From Podospora pseudocomata (taxonomy: Eukaryota > Ascomycota > Sordariomycetes > Sordariales > Podosporaceae), in contig NW_026946363.1 of NCBI RefSeq assembly GCF_035222375.1, positions 4,154,001-4,218,000 of the forward strand: a stretch of DNA of 64,000 nt, given 5' to 3'. A model generated the notes under the pieces. It was not told where the DNA came from, did no database searches, and saw only the letters and a program-made list of their open reading frames with translations. Shown in pieces: positions 46,173 to 56,835 of this stretch (position 1 is its first letter; each line of letters starts with the position of its first letter). The translations under genes were made by a program, and so were the position numbers.

Positions 46173-48092
46173 CTAAGTATCAAGACAGCTAGAGAGCACC
46201 TGCCTGACCACATCCTCCAGAGCCTCACCCGCCTGACTCCCCAAACCCCAAACCCACTGCCTGCTGACCTTCTCCCCCCCTTCCGCAAAAGCCCCAGTCA
46301 CCTTCAACTCAGGACCACCCTCACTAAAAGTAAACTCAAACCCGATCCCCAAACCCCTCGTCTCATCCATCAACCCCTTCTCATCCGACCTCGTAGCCCA
46401 CCTCGCGAGACCCTCCTCCCCCGAAGAGGAGTTCCCTTTCAACCCCTCCAGCACCAACATGGAATGCGCCGTCAACGCCCTCGGCACAGCCCCGTTGATA
46501 TACCACACCGCGTCATTAGCATCAAAGTACTCGTCCGGACTGGGCGGAAACACGCTCTGCAGCGGATTCCCACTCCCCGGCTGCGACGATGGCGGTGGCG
46601 GTAACGTCCAAACAGCGTAACGAGGGCCGTCAGACTGGGGAGGTTTGACCATCACCCTCAGTCGAGACTGAGGCGTGATGTCCACGTCAAACTCCACCGC
46701 TGGAGGGCTGTACAATACCGGGCCGATATTTTCCGAGTCAGCTGCCGTGCCCGCGCCGGGTGGTGTGCGGACCAGCGGTTCCCTCACGAGAACTGAAGCG
46801 GGCAGGCCGGCGGAGCGTAGAGCCTTTGAATAGGCGAGGAGATGCTGGATGAATTGGGCGATGTTCCTCTCGTGTTCGAACCACGAGACGATGGGGCCGA
46901 GGAGGGAGTACACCGGAGCCGAGGTTTGAACCGCGTTCCTGTCCTCCCGCCGCCTTTCATTGATTTTGTGGGCGTGGGAAAGCTGTAGGGCCAAGGCTAG
47001 GCTCAACGTTTCGGCGACATCGTCTTTTGGTCTTGGTGAGTCTGCTGTGTCCTTTGCATTCTCTTCCTCCAACGAGGCAAGCTCGACCGACATGGTTGAG
47101 GTTGGACTCATGGCGTACGTGACAGAAGATCTGGACATCCGCACATTGCGGCCGCCAAGCGTTCTCGCTTCTCTGTTGATCTCATGCCACAGCTCTTGAG
47201 CAAAAATGGTATTGCGTGCATCCTTGACACGGTCGACAAGTGTTGCGTTTTCTGGCAACGGATCCGGCAACGACGATTGTCCGACAACCTTGTCGTTCTC
47301 GAGAATCCTGACGCGTATGCGCCGAGATCCACCGCCCCTTCTTCCGAGCTCCAACTTGACGGACCCATCGTCGGCTCTTCTCAGCGGTGCAATCCCGCTG
47401 TTCTTGAACTCTGGGGCGGCGTTCAAGAAGCCAAAGCTGACACACATGGTTTGTGGTTCCTGAGCCATGCGAGCAACTCTGAAGCCGGCTTCCTTGACTG
47501 TGGACACCTCGGCCCAGTACTTCTCCTCAGCCTGGATCTGGTGTTCTAATCTTGACTGTGCAGGCTTCGCCATGCTGATGCAGTTGTCCAACGCCAGGTA
47601 TCGTTGGCCTATAGCTGTCATTCTCATCTCCGTCTCTCTTGACTGGGCCAGGGCGGTGGGCGCTGCGAGCATGGTGGCGCCTAGGGTACCGAGACCAACA
47701 GTCGCGCGTGTTTCTTGGCTGAGTGTGCTGGTAGCTTGAGTCGGCATCTCCCTGGAGATTAGCAGGGAAAGGAAGTCGAGGGCCCAGTTTGATGTTGCCA
47801 GGGCGGCTTGGGTTTGTTGAAGGAGTTCAGCCCGTACGGCGTTAATATCCGGGGTTTCGGTCGACTCCTCAGCTTCGGTCTCGGCAGGTTCCTCGGCCTC
47901 GTTGGAATCGGCCATTTCAACATCATTCTGACCATCTTTCTGTTCAGCAGCGGCGGCTTTGGCTCTTCGAGCTGCTACCATGGCTTGGATGCCGCCAGGT
48001 TGTGAGCGTGCCCGGGCCCAGAATTCAGCGATATTTTGAGGGCCTCTTGGCTTTGCCGCTGGCGGTTGCAGGTTAAAGGGTCGGTCGTCCAT
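46173..48092 (-). CDS. MED17: Mediator complex subunit 17 (Srb4)
   Basis: Head-module subunit of Mediator, needed for most RNA polymerase II initiation. Single exon, 639 residues (yeast Srb4 687). The N-terminal block QNIAEFWARARSQPGGI is followed by an acidic stretch and the helical region LLQQTQAALATSNWALDFLS, LLISREMPTQATSTL. The central block contains ALDNCISMAKPAQSRL, AEEKYWAEVSTVKEAGFRVA and the well-conserved SFGFLNAAPEFKNSGIAPLR, where Med17 orthologues are most alike. The C-terminal half (LRVMVKPPQSDGPRYAVW, WYINGAVPRALTAHSML) is weaker. It is an intronless gene amid intron-bearing neighbours, reading toward the Arg/Ser-rich gene. Start Met precedes DDRPFNLQP and fits the family. Confidence 0.88.
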   Translation of the reverse strand: MDDRPFNLQPPAAKPRGPQNIAEFWARARSQPGGIQAMVAARRAKAAAAEQKDGQNDVEMADSNEAEEPAETEAEESTETPDINAVRAELLQQTQAALATSNWALDFLSLLISREMPTQATSTLSQETRATVGLGTLGATMLAAPTALAQSRETEMRMTAIGQRYLALDNCISMAKPAQSRLEHQIQAEEKYWAEVSTVKEAGFRVARMAQEPQTMCVSFGFLNAAPEFKNSGIAPLRRADDGSVKLELGRRGGGSRRIRVRILENDKVVGQSSLPDPLPENATLVDRVKDARNTIFAQELWHEINREARTLGGRNVRMSRSSVTYAMSPTSTMSVELASLEEENAKDTADSPRPKDDVAETLSLALALQLSHAHKINERRREDRNAVQTSAPVYSLLGPIVSWFEHERNIAQFIQHLLAYSKALRSAGLPASVLVREPLVRTPPGAGTAADSENIGPVLYSPPAVEFDVDITPQSRLRVMVKPPQSDGPRYAVWTLPPPPSSQPGSGNPLQSVFPPSPDEYFDANDAVWYINGAVPRALTAHSMLVLEGLKGNSSSGEEGLARWATRSDEKGLMDETRGLGIGFEFTFSEGGPELKVTGAFAEGGEKVSRQWVWGLGSQAGEALEDVVRQVLSSCLDT

Positions 48093-49348
48093 AATGGCGA
48101 CTTTATGAGGTCCTCTTTATGATGAATGAAAATGTGCCATGTGCCTTGGTGCTATGTAGAATGCTCTTATAACTGGCGATACGATGGTTGTTGATACCTG
48201 CCCGTTGATGTTCACAGTTGGCGGTGGAGTGTGCACCAATGAAGAGTTAGTCTGTTGCCTGAAGCGGTTAGCGTGGAAGCTGCGGAATGGGGGTCAGAGC
48301 AGGAGAGAAAAGGAAACTGATAGGGAATCGATGGCCGGCTGGACTTGTTTAGGAGCCGCTCAGAGACTCAATCTTATCAACCTCTCTTCTCACGATAAAA
48401 CTGTGAGTCGTCCTTGGGAATTGTCTTCAAGGCTGCGTGATTCCGATGAAAGTTTGAACCACAATATCTTGGATCAAGTTGTTTGATGTGAGTTGGAAGC
48501 TGCAAGCTGTAGTCGCGACCGATGAGGCTTGAGATGCTCCGTAAGGTGGGGCCGAAGTGACCCTCCCACTCGAGCTCCAGGGTCCCCCGCTGCTCCCAGA
48601 AATCTCAAAAACCACCTCAGCTCCCAAATTATGTCATTGCTCTGACTACCCACGGAGTCTTTGATCCCAGAAACCCCTCACCTGGCGATGCAACCAACAG
48701 GGCGCAGGAGGTGCAGACGTTGGGGAGAGGGAGCAAGGGACCATGTGAGGGATATTTGACATGTGCGACACCGGCGCTTTTTAACTGGTGAGATGTTGTC
48801 CAGTCTGAGGTGAGGAACCAAAGCTAGGGTAGGTAAAGAGAAGAGCGGGAGCTGTGCCCTGGAAACCACCCCGCGCTCCCCGATAAGATAAGAGCTCCTG
48901 CCCACTGCCCACTAGACTGGGCTCTTCCCACTGGGTTGGCCAAGGGAGGCACTCGTCAGCTGCAGTTGGCGCGAGCGTGGTGCTGATATCCTCGAACCTC
49001 ATCCGATTCTCCGTTTTCTGATTTCCTGTCTTCCCAACATTCAAAAAGGCCAGATTAACCGTGCCCCGCCTGCTCTCTTCCTCCAATTCTTACCCCCCTT
49101 GGTACTACTGAATATCCCTACGTACTCTCACACCGGGCTCCTTTGCGGCCTGGAGCATGCCTTTACCTGACACACGCTTTTTACTTCGGCCTTTCTCCAT
49201 CGTCATCTATCCGATCTGGACGCTACTGGCCTTTTTCTACCGCCACTCCCCCCTCCGTTTCCTTTCCTCGACTCTCCAGCCCCTTTTCGGACTTCGCAAC
49301 ACCACTGACATTGACCCCGAGACACCCGAGCCAACATCTACTACCAAC
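48093..49348. other. Divergent promoter MED17 / phosphofructokinase
   Basis: About 1.26 kb. The last 200 bp are strongly C/T-rich with an ATG at 49157 that is in frame with the phosphofructokinase start. Other open frames are short and unsupported. It holds the promoters of both genes. Confidence 0.5.
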
Positions 49349-51821
49349 ATGTCGGCCAAGAAGAAAATCGCCATCATGACCTCGGGAGGTGACTCCCCAG
49401 GCATGAACGGCGTGGTGCGCGCCTGTGTGCGCATGGCCATCCACATGGGCTGTGACGCCTATTGCATCTACGAAGGGTACGAGGGCTTGGTCCGTGGCGG
49501 TGACCTCATCCGGAAGATGAATTGGTACGATGTCCGCGGGTGGCTCTCCGAGGGCGGTACTCTCATTGGAACCGCCCGGTGCATGGCCTTTTTCGAACGC
49601 GCTGGTCGCCTTGCTGCTGCCAAGAACATGATTCTACACGGCATTGACGCCCTCATCATCTGCGGAGGAGATGGTTCCCTGACTGGCGCGGATCGATTCC
49701 GTGCCGAATGGCCCTCGCTGCTCGACGAACTCGCTGCCAATGGCGAATTTACCACCCAGGAGCTTCAGCCATTCAGACATCTCAACATTGTCGGTCTTGT
49801 CGGTTCCATTGACAACGATCTCTCTGGTACAGATGCCACTATTGGTTGCTACTCTGCGCTTGCAAGAATCTGCTATGCTGTCGATCTCATCGAGGCGACA
49901 GCCTCTTCCCATTCCCGCGCTTTCGTCGTCGAGGTCATGGGGCGGCATTGTGGCTGGCTTGCTTTGATGGCCGGTGTTGCGACGGGTGCCGATTTCATAT
50001 TTATTCCGGAGAAACCTAGGGAAGACAACTGGAGAGAGGAAATGTGCAGCATCGTTGAGCATGTAAGTACACCCTCCTCTGGGACGTCGTTCTGTTCTGG
50101 CTGAAGCTAAACGAGTCAACGACAGCATCGCAAAATCGGCAAGCGGAAAACGATCGTGATCATTGCCGAGGGAGCACTCGACAGAGAGGGGAACAAGATC
50201 ACCCCGGCAATGGTCAAGGATCTTCTTGCGGACAAGGACGGCCTCGGACTCGACACCAGAATCACGACATTGGGCCACGTTCAGAGAGGCGGGACAGCTG
50301 TTGCTTACGACCGTATGCTGGCGACACTGCAAGGTGTTGAAGCCGTCAAGGCTGTTCTCGAGGCCACCCCTGAGACAAAGACCTGCGTCATTGCCATCAC
50401 CGAGAACAAGATTGTCAGAAAGCCCCTTATGGATGCGGTACAAGACACCAAGAAGGTGGCCAAGGCAATCGAACGGCAGGACTTTGAGGAGGCCATGGGT
50501 CTACGGGACGCCGAGTTCTCGGAGCAATACAAGTCGTTCATGATGACTACGGCGGTCCAAGTAGACAAGGAACTGTTGCTGCCAGAGAAGGAAGTACGGC
50601 TCCCCTCTCTCCACTCGCAGGTTTCTTGGGTGCTGACAGACTTTACAGAGAATGAGGATTGGGTTCATCAATGTCGGCGCGCCCGCCGGCGGTATGAACG
50701 CTGCAGTGCGCGCTGGTGTAGCCTACTGCTTGTCCCGAGGGCACGAGCCGATGGCGATTTACAACGGCTTCGCCGGATTTGCCCGGCATCATGCCGACAA
50801 CCCTGGAGCTGTCCGACCCTTCAACTGGCTTGAGGTGGACGGATGGGCCAGCAAAGGTGGCTCGGAAATTGGAACGAACCGCGAGCTTCCAGGCGAGTCC
50901 GGCATGGAGACCATTGCCAACTTGATTGAGCAGTACAAGTTTGACGCTTTGTTCCTCATTGGCGGTTTCGAAGCTTTCCATGCTGTCTCTCAGTTGCGCA
51001 AGGCTAGGGATCAGTATCCATCCCTGTGCATCCCCATGACATTACTCCCCGCCACCATCTCCAACAATGTGCCAGGGACAGAATACTCGCTCGGTTCGGA
51101 TACTTGTCTGAACGAACTGGTCGAGTATTGCGACAAGATCAAGCAGTCTGCCTCGGCTACCCGGAGACGTGTCTTTGTCATTGAGACGCAAGGTGGACGC
51201 TCTGGCTACGTTGCGACACTCGGTGGTCTTGGTGTTGGTGCGTCGGCTGTGTACACCCCGGAAGAGGGTGTCAGCCTCGATATGCTCGCTGCGGACGTGC
51301 GCCATCTCAAAAACGTCTTCGCCCACGACCAGGGCCAGAGCCGTGCCGGTCGCCTCATCTTGATCAACGAGAAGGCTTCCAAGGTGTACAATGCCAAGTT
51401 GATTGCCGACATCCTCCGCGAAGAGTCACACGGCAGGTTCGAGAGTCGCGAGGGTATTCCTGGTCACATGCAGCAGGGTGGTGTACCGTCGCCCATGGAC
51501 AGGTGCCGGGCTGTCAGGCTGGCCATACGGTGTATCCAGCACCTGGAGCAGTTTGGCCGCAACGTGCACAACAGGGTCAAGGTGGACCCCATGAGCACAA
51601 CGGTTATTGGCATCAAGGGCGCGAGCGTGGTCTTTACGCCTGTTAAGCAGGTTGAGGAGGAGGAGACGGACTGGCCCAACAGACGGCCAAAGGCGGCGTA
51701 CTGGCTGGGCATGAAGGAGATTGTCGACATTCTGGGTGGCCGTCCCAAGTATGAGCTCCCCGAGTCGGACTTGACTGGTATCAAGGCGAAGGATGTCAAG
51801 CGTGGGATTGTGCCGCCTTGA
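49349..51821 (+). CDS. pfkA: ATP-dependent 6-phosphofructokinase
   Basis: Converts fructose 6-phosphate to fructose 1,6-bisphosphate, the committed glycolytic step. Three exons (49349-50062, 50126-50593, 50649-51821) give 784 residues, almost the length known for Aspergillus PfkA. The N-terminal half is catalytic: GGDSPGMN (13-20), [10 protein letters not shown], the active-site SIDND (Asp about 155) and [10 protein letters not shown]. The C-terminal half repeats the fold ([13 protein letters not shown]) but has TISNN (530-534) where the catalytic Asp should be, so it is regulatory, as in other eukaryotic enzymes. It also has the [11 protein letters not shown] motif. The second intron uses a GTACGG donor; keeping it would insert unconserved sequence. 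The start is in ACCAACATGTC context; an in-frame upstream ATG at 49157 would add 64 residues and is less likely. Confidence 0.95.
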
Positions 51822-52386
51822 ATGGGATGGGACTGAAGAGTCGAAACAGGAAGTCTTTTGACGGTTGTTTCTCTCCGTGACTTGGGCTGTCATTGCTGCA
51901 ATGATGATTCATCAAGTACCACTTTCCCTTCTTGTCGTCTAGCATCACCGACGAAGGGATCGGTAAATTTATACAGGAAGGGAAGGGGGGAAATAGACAA
52001 GGACAAAGGCTCGGGACTGGTTGGTGTGAGAGGGGGTTATAGGATGGATGAGTGGGCTTTAGTTAGGGCAAAAAACACCATCATCTCTACCACTACCTTG
52101 GCACCGATACAAGAATAAAAAAGGAAGCTGTAAAGTGCAACAATAGACTCTGGAACGCATAGCTCCTCAATATGCAGTTATATGTGTGGTTGCTTGACGA
52201 GAGACAGCACTCTTGGAAATGGTATCATATCTGTTGAGAAACAATCTGGCAACACTTTTGTACAATAACCCAGCTAGATTGCCACCCTCCGACCGACTCC
52301 TTGATTGATTTGAGCGAGTGAACGAGCGAACAAAAGCCATTCTCGTTTCCAAAATGGAAATACACACCGATGCACACAATCTCTTT
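51822..52386. other. Convergent intergenic region
   Basis: 565 bp between converging 3' ends. A/T-rich, nothing distinct. Confidence 0.5.
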
Positions 52387-54132
52387 TCACGCCTTCAAAA
52401 ACGACAACCACCCCCGATCCGGCTGCCTCAAATCCTCCACAAAGTCCTTCACCCTCCTCTGCCTCTCCTCAATAACCTTCTCCTCGGCCGACCACCGATC
52501 CGTCACCTCCTGCTCCCGCTGCGCCTGCCGCTCTCCCCACAGCCCACCAAACCACCCCCTGTTATTCTCCTTGGTCGTCGCTATCCGCTGTTGCTGCCGC
52601 TCCAGCTCCTCCCTCCTCGCCTGCTCCTCCCTCTGCAACCTAGTCACCATCTTCCCCCAGTTCTCCAGCCCCGTCACAAGACAGTCCCTGCACACCCTCC
52701 TCACAGGCTTCATCTCCCTCAAGTTCGGGTTGATTTTGTGAAGCTGCTCCTCCGCGACATCAACCGCCTCTCTCGTCCAGGATAGTCCTTCCTCTCTCGC
52801 GTCAGGGTTGGTGGCATACATGATCTCTCCAATGTGCAGGCTCAACGCAGCTTCCTGACACCTCTCGGCTGCGTTGCGGATAGGGGGGGCGATCCCATCC
52901 CCCGGTCCTTCTGGGTACGGTGGGGGGGTGAAGATTTTGGCACAGGCGTTGTAGACACCCGACCAAAACCCCCTGTTTTGAGAAGAGGGTTTTGCTTTAC
53001 GTAGCTGGGAGGTCAAGTCCAAATCTGAGGGGAGGGGGAGCGAGCGACGGGCTTTGAGGAGGGAGATGTATACGGGAAGGGCAAAGTTGATGTCGCCTTG
53101 ACGAGCGCGGAAATCGGCATAGGCAGTGAGGGTGTTGAGGAGGTTTTCAGACGGCAACCCGGCTTCCTCGTTGAGGGTCATTGTTTTTGGGTCGAGGGGG
53201 GCGGGGGTGGTGTTCTCGATTTGCTTGAGGGCGAGGTGGAGGGCGTCTTCGTAGATGATGCTTGCTGGTCCGGCGATGCCTTTATACTCTAGCCAGGAGC
53301 CATAAGCAAGGCCAGCGTCAATCTTCTGGCGGTCGGTGAAGCCGACTGTGTTTAGGATTTTCAGGTAGATTTCGTTTGGGTTCTCGTGACGGAGGATGCA
53401 ATCTTCTTCTCTGGGGGCTTTACGGAAACCAGGGGGGACGGGTTTTGGATAGGGGTTGGAGGGACCGATCATCGTCCCCGGGGGGAAGGTTCCCCCGTTT
53501 GCTGTGTCCCAGACCCAACCTTCCATGTGCTCGGCGGCTTTGGCCCAGAACATCATTGCGTCGAAGTAGGCTCTTCTCCATTCTTCAGATTTGGCCGTGA
53601 TGTCCTTTGTTCCCTTGGGACCGTCTGGTGCGTCCTTTAGGCCGGCTCCCTCGAACTCTGGGTCGTGTAACCGCTTGATTACCGTGTCGATCCAGTGTCC
53701 TACTTGGATCCAATCCACCGCATTGCCGTGCTTAGGGTCGTAGAGGGCGATGTTGGCCATACGCATTCGGAAGCGGGTCATGAAACTCCATTCTTCTGTT
53801 GTGGGATAGTCCCTTTCGTTGCGCTCGCAAAAGTAGGCGAAGGAGATACCAAAGATTGCGAAGCCGGCGATCCAGATGTAGCCGACGTATTTGATTCCCG
53901 TCAGGATTTCATATCTGAGCTGAGCCCTCCGCTCCGTCGTCATGTGTCGTACTCTCGTCACCCGTGTCGACGTCGAGCTCGAGGGCACGGAAAGAAAAGG
54001 GACGTCTGGTCGGGCGCGGAGGTTGTGACGAGCTACGGCGGCCTGGAAGAAGTTGCGCTGGGCCGTCTGGACCCCCCACCGGCGCAGCATGAGGCGGGAG
54101 GACCGCATCGTGACTGTGGAAAGCGAAGACAT
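52387..54132 (-). CDS. Probable mitochondrial membrane-anchored protein, Mgr3-like TPR type
   Basis: Single exon, 581 residues. The N terminus is rich in Arg/Ser and lacks acids (MSSLSTVTMRSSRLMLRRWG), fitting a mitochondrial targeting peptide. One transmembrane helix lies near 80-102 (YVGYIWIAGFAIFGISFAYF), then a soluble part with EEWSFMTRFRMRMANI, repeated helical pairs (AYFDAMMFWAKAAEHM, AGPASIIYEDALHLALKQ, FALPVYISLLKARRS) that look TPR-like, and a coiled, Gln/Arg-rich C terminus (EEQARREELERQQQR). This arrangement resembles fungal Mgr3, an adaptor of the i-AAA protease in the inner membrane, but the similarity is architectural; I cannot confirm homology. It may have another mitochondrial role. 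Confidence 0.6.
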   Translation of the reverse strand: MSSLSTVTMRSSRLMLRRWGVQTAQRNFFQAAVARHNLRARPDVPFLSVPSSSTSTRVTRVRHMTTERRAQLRYEILTGIKYVGYIWIAGFAIFGISFAYFCERNERDYPTTEEWSFMTRFRMRMANIALYDPKHGNAVDWIQVGHWIDTVIKRLHDPEFEGAGLKDAPDGPKGTKDITAKSEEWRRAYFDAMMFWAKAAEHMEGWVWDTANGGTFPPGTMIGPSNPYPKPVPPGFRKAPREEDCILRHENPNEIYLKILNTVGFTDRQKIDAGLAYGSWLEYKGIAGPASIIYEDALHLALKQIENTTPAPLDPKTMTLNEEAGLPSENLLNTLTAYADFRARQGDINFALPVYISLLKARRSLPLPSDLDLTSQLRKAKPSSQNRGFWSGVYNACAKIFTPPPYPEGPGDGIAPPIRNAAERCQEAALSLHIGEIMYATNPDAREEGLSWTREAVDVAEEQLHKINPNLREMKPVRRVCRDCLVTGLENWGKMVTRLQREEQARREELERQQQRIATTKENNRGWFGGLWGERQAQREQEVTDRWSAEEKVIEERQRRVKDFVEDLRQPDRGWLSFLKA

Positions 54133-54952
54133 GGCTGTCGATATCGTTTTCGAGCTCGGATGTGGGATGGTGTAGACTGGATGGTGTGGTTACCGTTATG
54201 GTGTCATTGGTTTAGCACATAGCTGGCTGGCAAAGATACCAAGCGCCGTCGCCAGCACTGGAAAGGTATGTATGGCTTTCGGGGCGTTGGTCGAGCTCAA
54301 AGATGGGATTTTTGTCAATGACGATGGATGCTCGTAGCTCGAGATGCCTCCACTTTTCTCCAAGGGTTCCTGGTTCGGCTTGGCGAAACCCCCACCCCAC
54401 ATGAGCGTCAAAGCTGAAGCTTGGGCCATCGAAGAGACGACCCCCCCCCTTCCTGGTCCATCACCAACAACGGGCCGCTCCTTCCCAGGTCGCAATGTGA
54501 AGCAGCATTTGTAGGCCGGATCTTACTTACCACGAATTCAAGATCGACATCATGCAGTGGCCCGGTCTTGGCCCAGAACCTCCCCAAGCAAGAGGCCCAT
54601 GTGAAACCCCACCCCGCCAAACACTTCCCTCTGCGATGGGCTCCCGAGAGCTTATGTGACAGATGAGGCTCTCATGGTCAATTCCTATAGACCGAGCCTT
54701 TACTTCTGCAGCCCCTTTATGATCACTGATTTAAGTGCTGACTCCGGCCCCACGATGGCCAGAAACGAGGTCTTGAACGATGACACTCTCTTCAGTCACT
54801 CCTCTTCATTTTCTCCCGTCCTGTAGACCAGGACCCTCAGCTCCTGGAGAGCAGCCATACTTTCTATATCTATCGACAATTTCAAGGCCGGTCCATGTTG
54901 CATCCTCTCTTTAAAACCCATGATCCTACCCTTCCTCTGACCGCCTCTCACA
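54133..54952. other. Divergent promoter region
   Basis: 820 bp between the Mgr3-like gene and the membrane protein gene. Overlapping short open frames on both strands, none convincing. No motif stood out. Confidence 0.45.
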
Positions 54953-56284
54953 ATGTCAACAACAACCCCCTTCATTCCCACCTGGAACCCCAAACCCTTC
55001 CCAGGCATCTCCCTCTCCGCCGGTGGCCTCTTGGCGCTCGCAGACCTCCAAACGATAGCCAAACGCACCGCCATCACCGGCGGCGCCTCCTGGGCGGACG
55101 CCTTCCTCCTCGCCCCCGGCCTTCACTACCAGCAGGCAGCCGGGGATTTATTCCGCAAAGGCGGTAGTGGTGGTGCTTCGGCCATAACCAAAATAGTAGA
55201 TCAATCCTCCCCTGACAGAGAGGTGACCCTCCAGCTCAACAACGCCGCCACGGCAGAATACATCCAGTCGATCGCCAAGCCAGGACAAGAAGTGGTGCTT
55301 GATATTGGACGGGTCAGGGAGACAACAAGGGGGAAAAGATATTTCTTGCGACGGAGCAACGGCAGGAGGAATGCGGTTGCCTGGTCGGAGGAGGAAGAGG
55401 GGGTGGATGGAGGGCTGGGGTGGGTTTCGCACGTGTTATATCTCTCGACGCTGTCTTTGACAATGGGGACGATAGTAGTAGTTGTTCTCTTCAAAGATTG
55501 TAAGTCGCCCTTTTCTTTTTCCCTGCTAACTTAGCAAGAGCTGATGATGATAAAAGGGTGGTGCCTCATGTCTATACTGGGCTACATGACCTCCCGCCTG
55601 CTAAACATCTGCATTATCAAACGGCGGACCTCCCAGCAACCTAGAGATCCCTCCCCTTCCCATTCCCCTAAGCAATCCAAAAGTGGCTCCCGCCATCGTA
55701 GTCGCAGCCGGGTGTCCGAGTATGCACGCCGCGCAGCGACATATCTTGTTTCTTTTGGTGATGATAATAAGACTGCTGTGAGGCTGAGGGGGAAGATGTT
55801 TGATCCTGGGGCGGTCACGTCTGATGCTTGGTTGAGGAGTAAGACCAACGTCGAGGGGTACTTGGAAGCGACGGCGAAATTGATAGTATGGGTGGTGGCA
55901 GCCTTGTCAGGGAATATGACACAGGTGGGGAGTCTGATGATGATGGTGTTGTTGATATTGTCAGCGGGCTTGCTGGCGGTGAGTAATAGTCGAGCTGGAG
56001 GGGTGAGGGTTAATGGGCGGGTTGTGAAACTGGGAAAGGGGGATGTGGAACAGGGGGAGAAAAGAGGGGGCTTAGGGTCGACGACAAGTGTTGACAGTGT
56101 GGGGAGCGGAGATGGAAGAAGGAGGGGACGGGGGGATGAGTGCAGGCCTGCTACTGCCGCTGTGGATTCGAGGGCGGGAGAGGACGGGGCGGATTCGGCG
56201 GAGAGAGGTGAGGCCGGGCATGGTGGTCAGGTGCGTGTTAAGTGGAAGGGAACTTTGGAGCGGAGGCCGGATCAGCAGGTGTAA
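54953..56284 (+). CDS. Fungal multi-pass membrane protein of unknown function
   Basis: I do not recognise the family. Two exons (54953-55499 and 55557-56284, donor GTAAGT) give 424 residues. Residues 1-160 are soluble, with AGPLHYQQAAGDLF-like helical and charged segments (the visible part reads LHYQQAAGDLFRKGG and EVVLDIGRVRETTRGKRYF). Two close hydrophobic stretches span the splice junction (VLYLSTLSLTMGTIVVVVLF and WCLMSILGYMTSRLLNICII), and a further pair lies near 305-345 (LIVWVVAALSGNMTQVGSLM, MVLLILSAGLLAVSN). Between them is a Ser/Arg-rich loop (HRSRSRVSEYARRAA). The C terminus is Gly/Ser-rich and charged. The composition suggests a lineage-specific protein. The downstream acceptor choice restores FKDWWCLMSILGYM; an alternative upstream acceptor would shift frame. 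Confidence 0.65.
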
Positions 56285-56835
56285 TTGGTGGGACTTTTGG
56301 CTGGTGATGGTGATCATCTTAGACACCATCGAAACCCATGGAGGACGGTAGGTGAGCACGGGGTTGATATAAGGTTTGCAGACGAGACGAGAATCTGGAC
56401 TTTCACCTATCTTCTTGGACGCAGGATTGTGGCGCCAGGTTAATAAGCGCAAGTGTGCATGGCTTTTGAAAAAGGTACATTGGAACATGCAGAGAGAAGT
56501 ACCCTGTGTTATGGGACACTGTGTGGGAAAAGTGGCAGCCATGTTCAGCTGTAGTGACAAGATACAATTGCAAGGCAAGCTAACAGGGGCGCGCTTATCG
56601 AGACCGCAGTAGAAAGCGTTGGCTAACCCATTGACACCAGGCCGATATTTCAGCAGCCAACAACCTCGAATTTAGCGGTATAAAACATTGTGACCACTGT
56701 GAAACGTAGCCCGGTCGAGCAGAACTGGCCTTCCAAGGCGGCTTCACCCGTCTGCTAGCTGGCCTCCCGCGGGCTGGCTATGAGGCTCTCAACCTGTCAG
56801 TAGCATCAAGTAAATGCATTAGCTTGGCCCGTCAG
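56285..56835. other. Convergent intergenic region
   Basis: 551 bp between converging genes. No recognisable element. Confidence 0.5.

Noticed and set aside
50594-50648. Reading through this segment in phosphofructokinase
   Set aside because: Continuing shifts out of the conserved second half; a 55-nt intron with CTGAC branch restores it. A 28-nt alternative intron starting at 50621 is too short.
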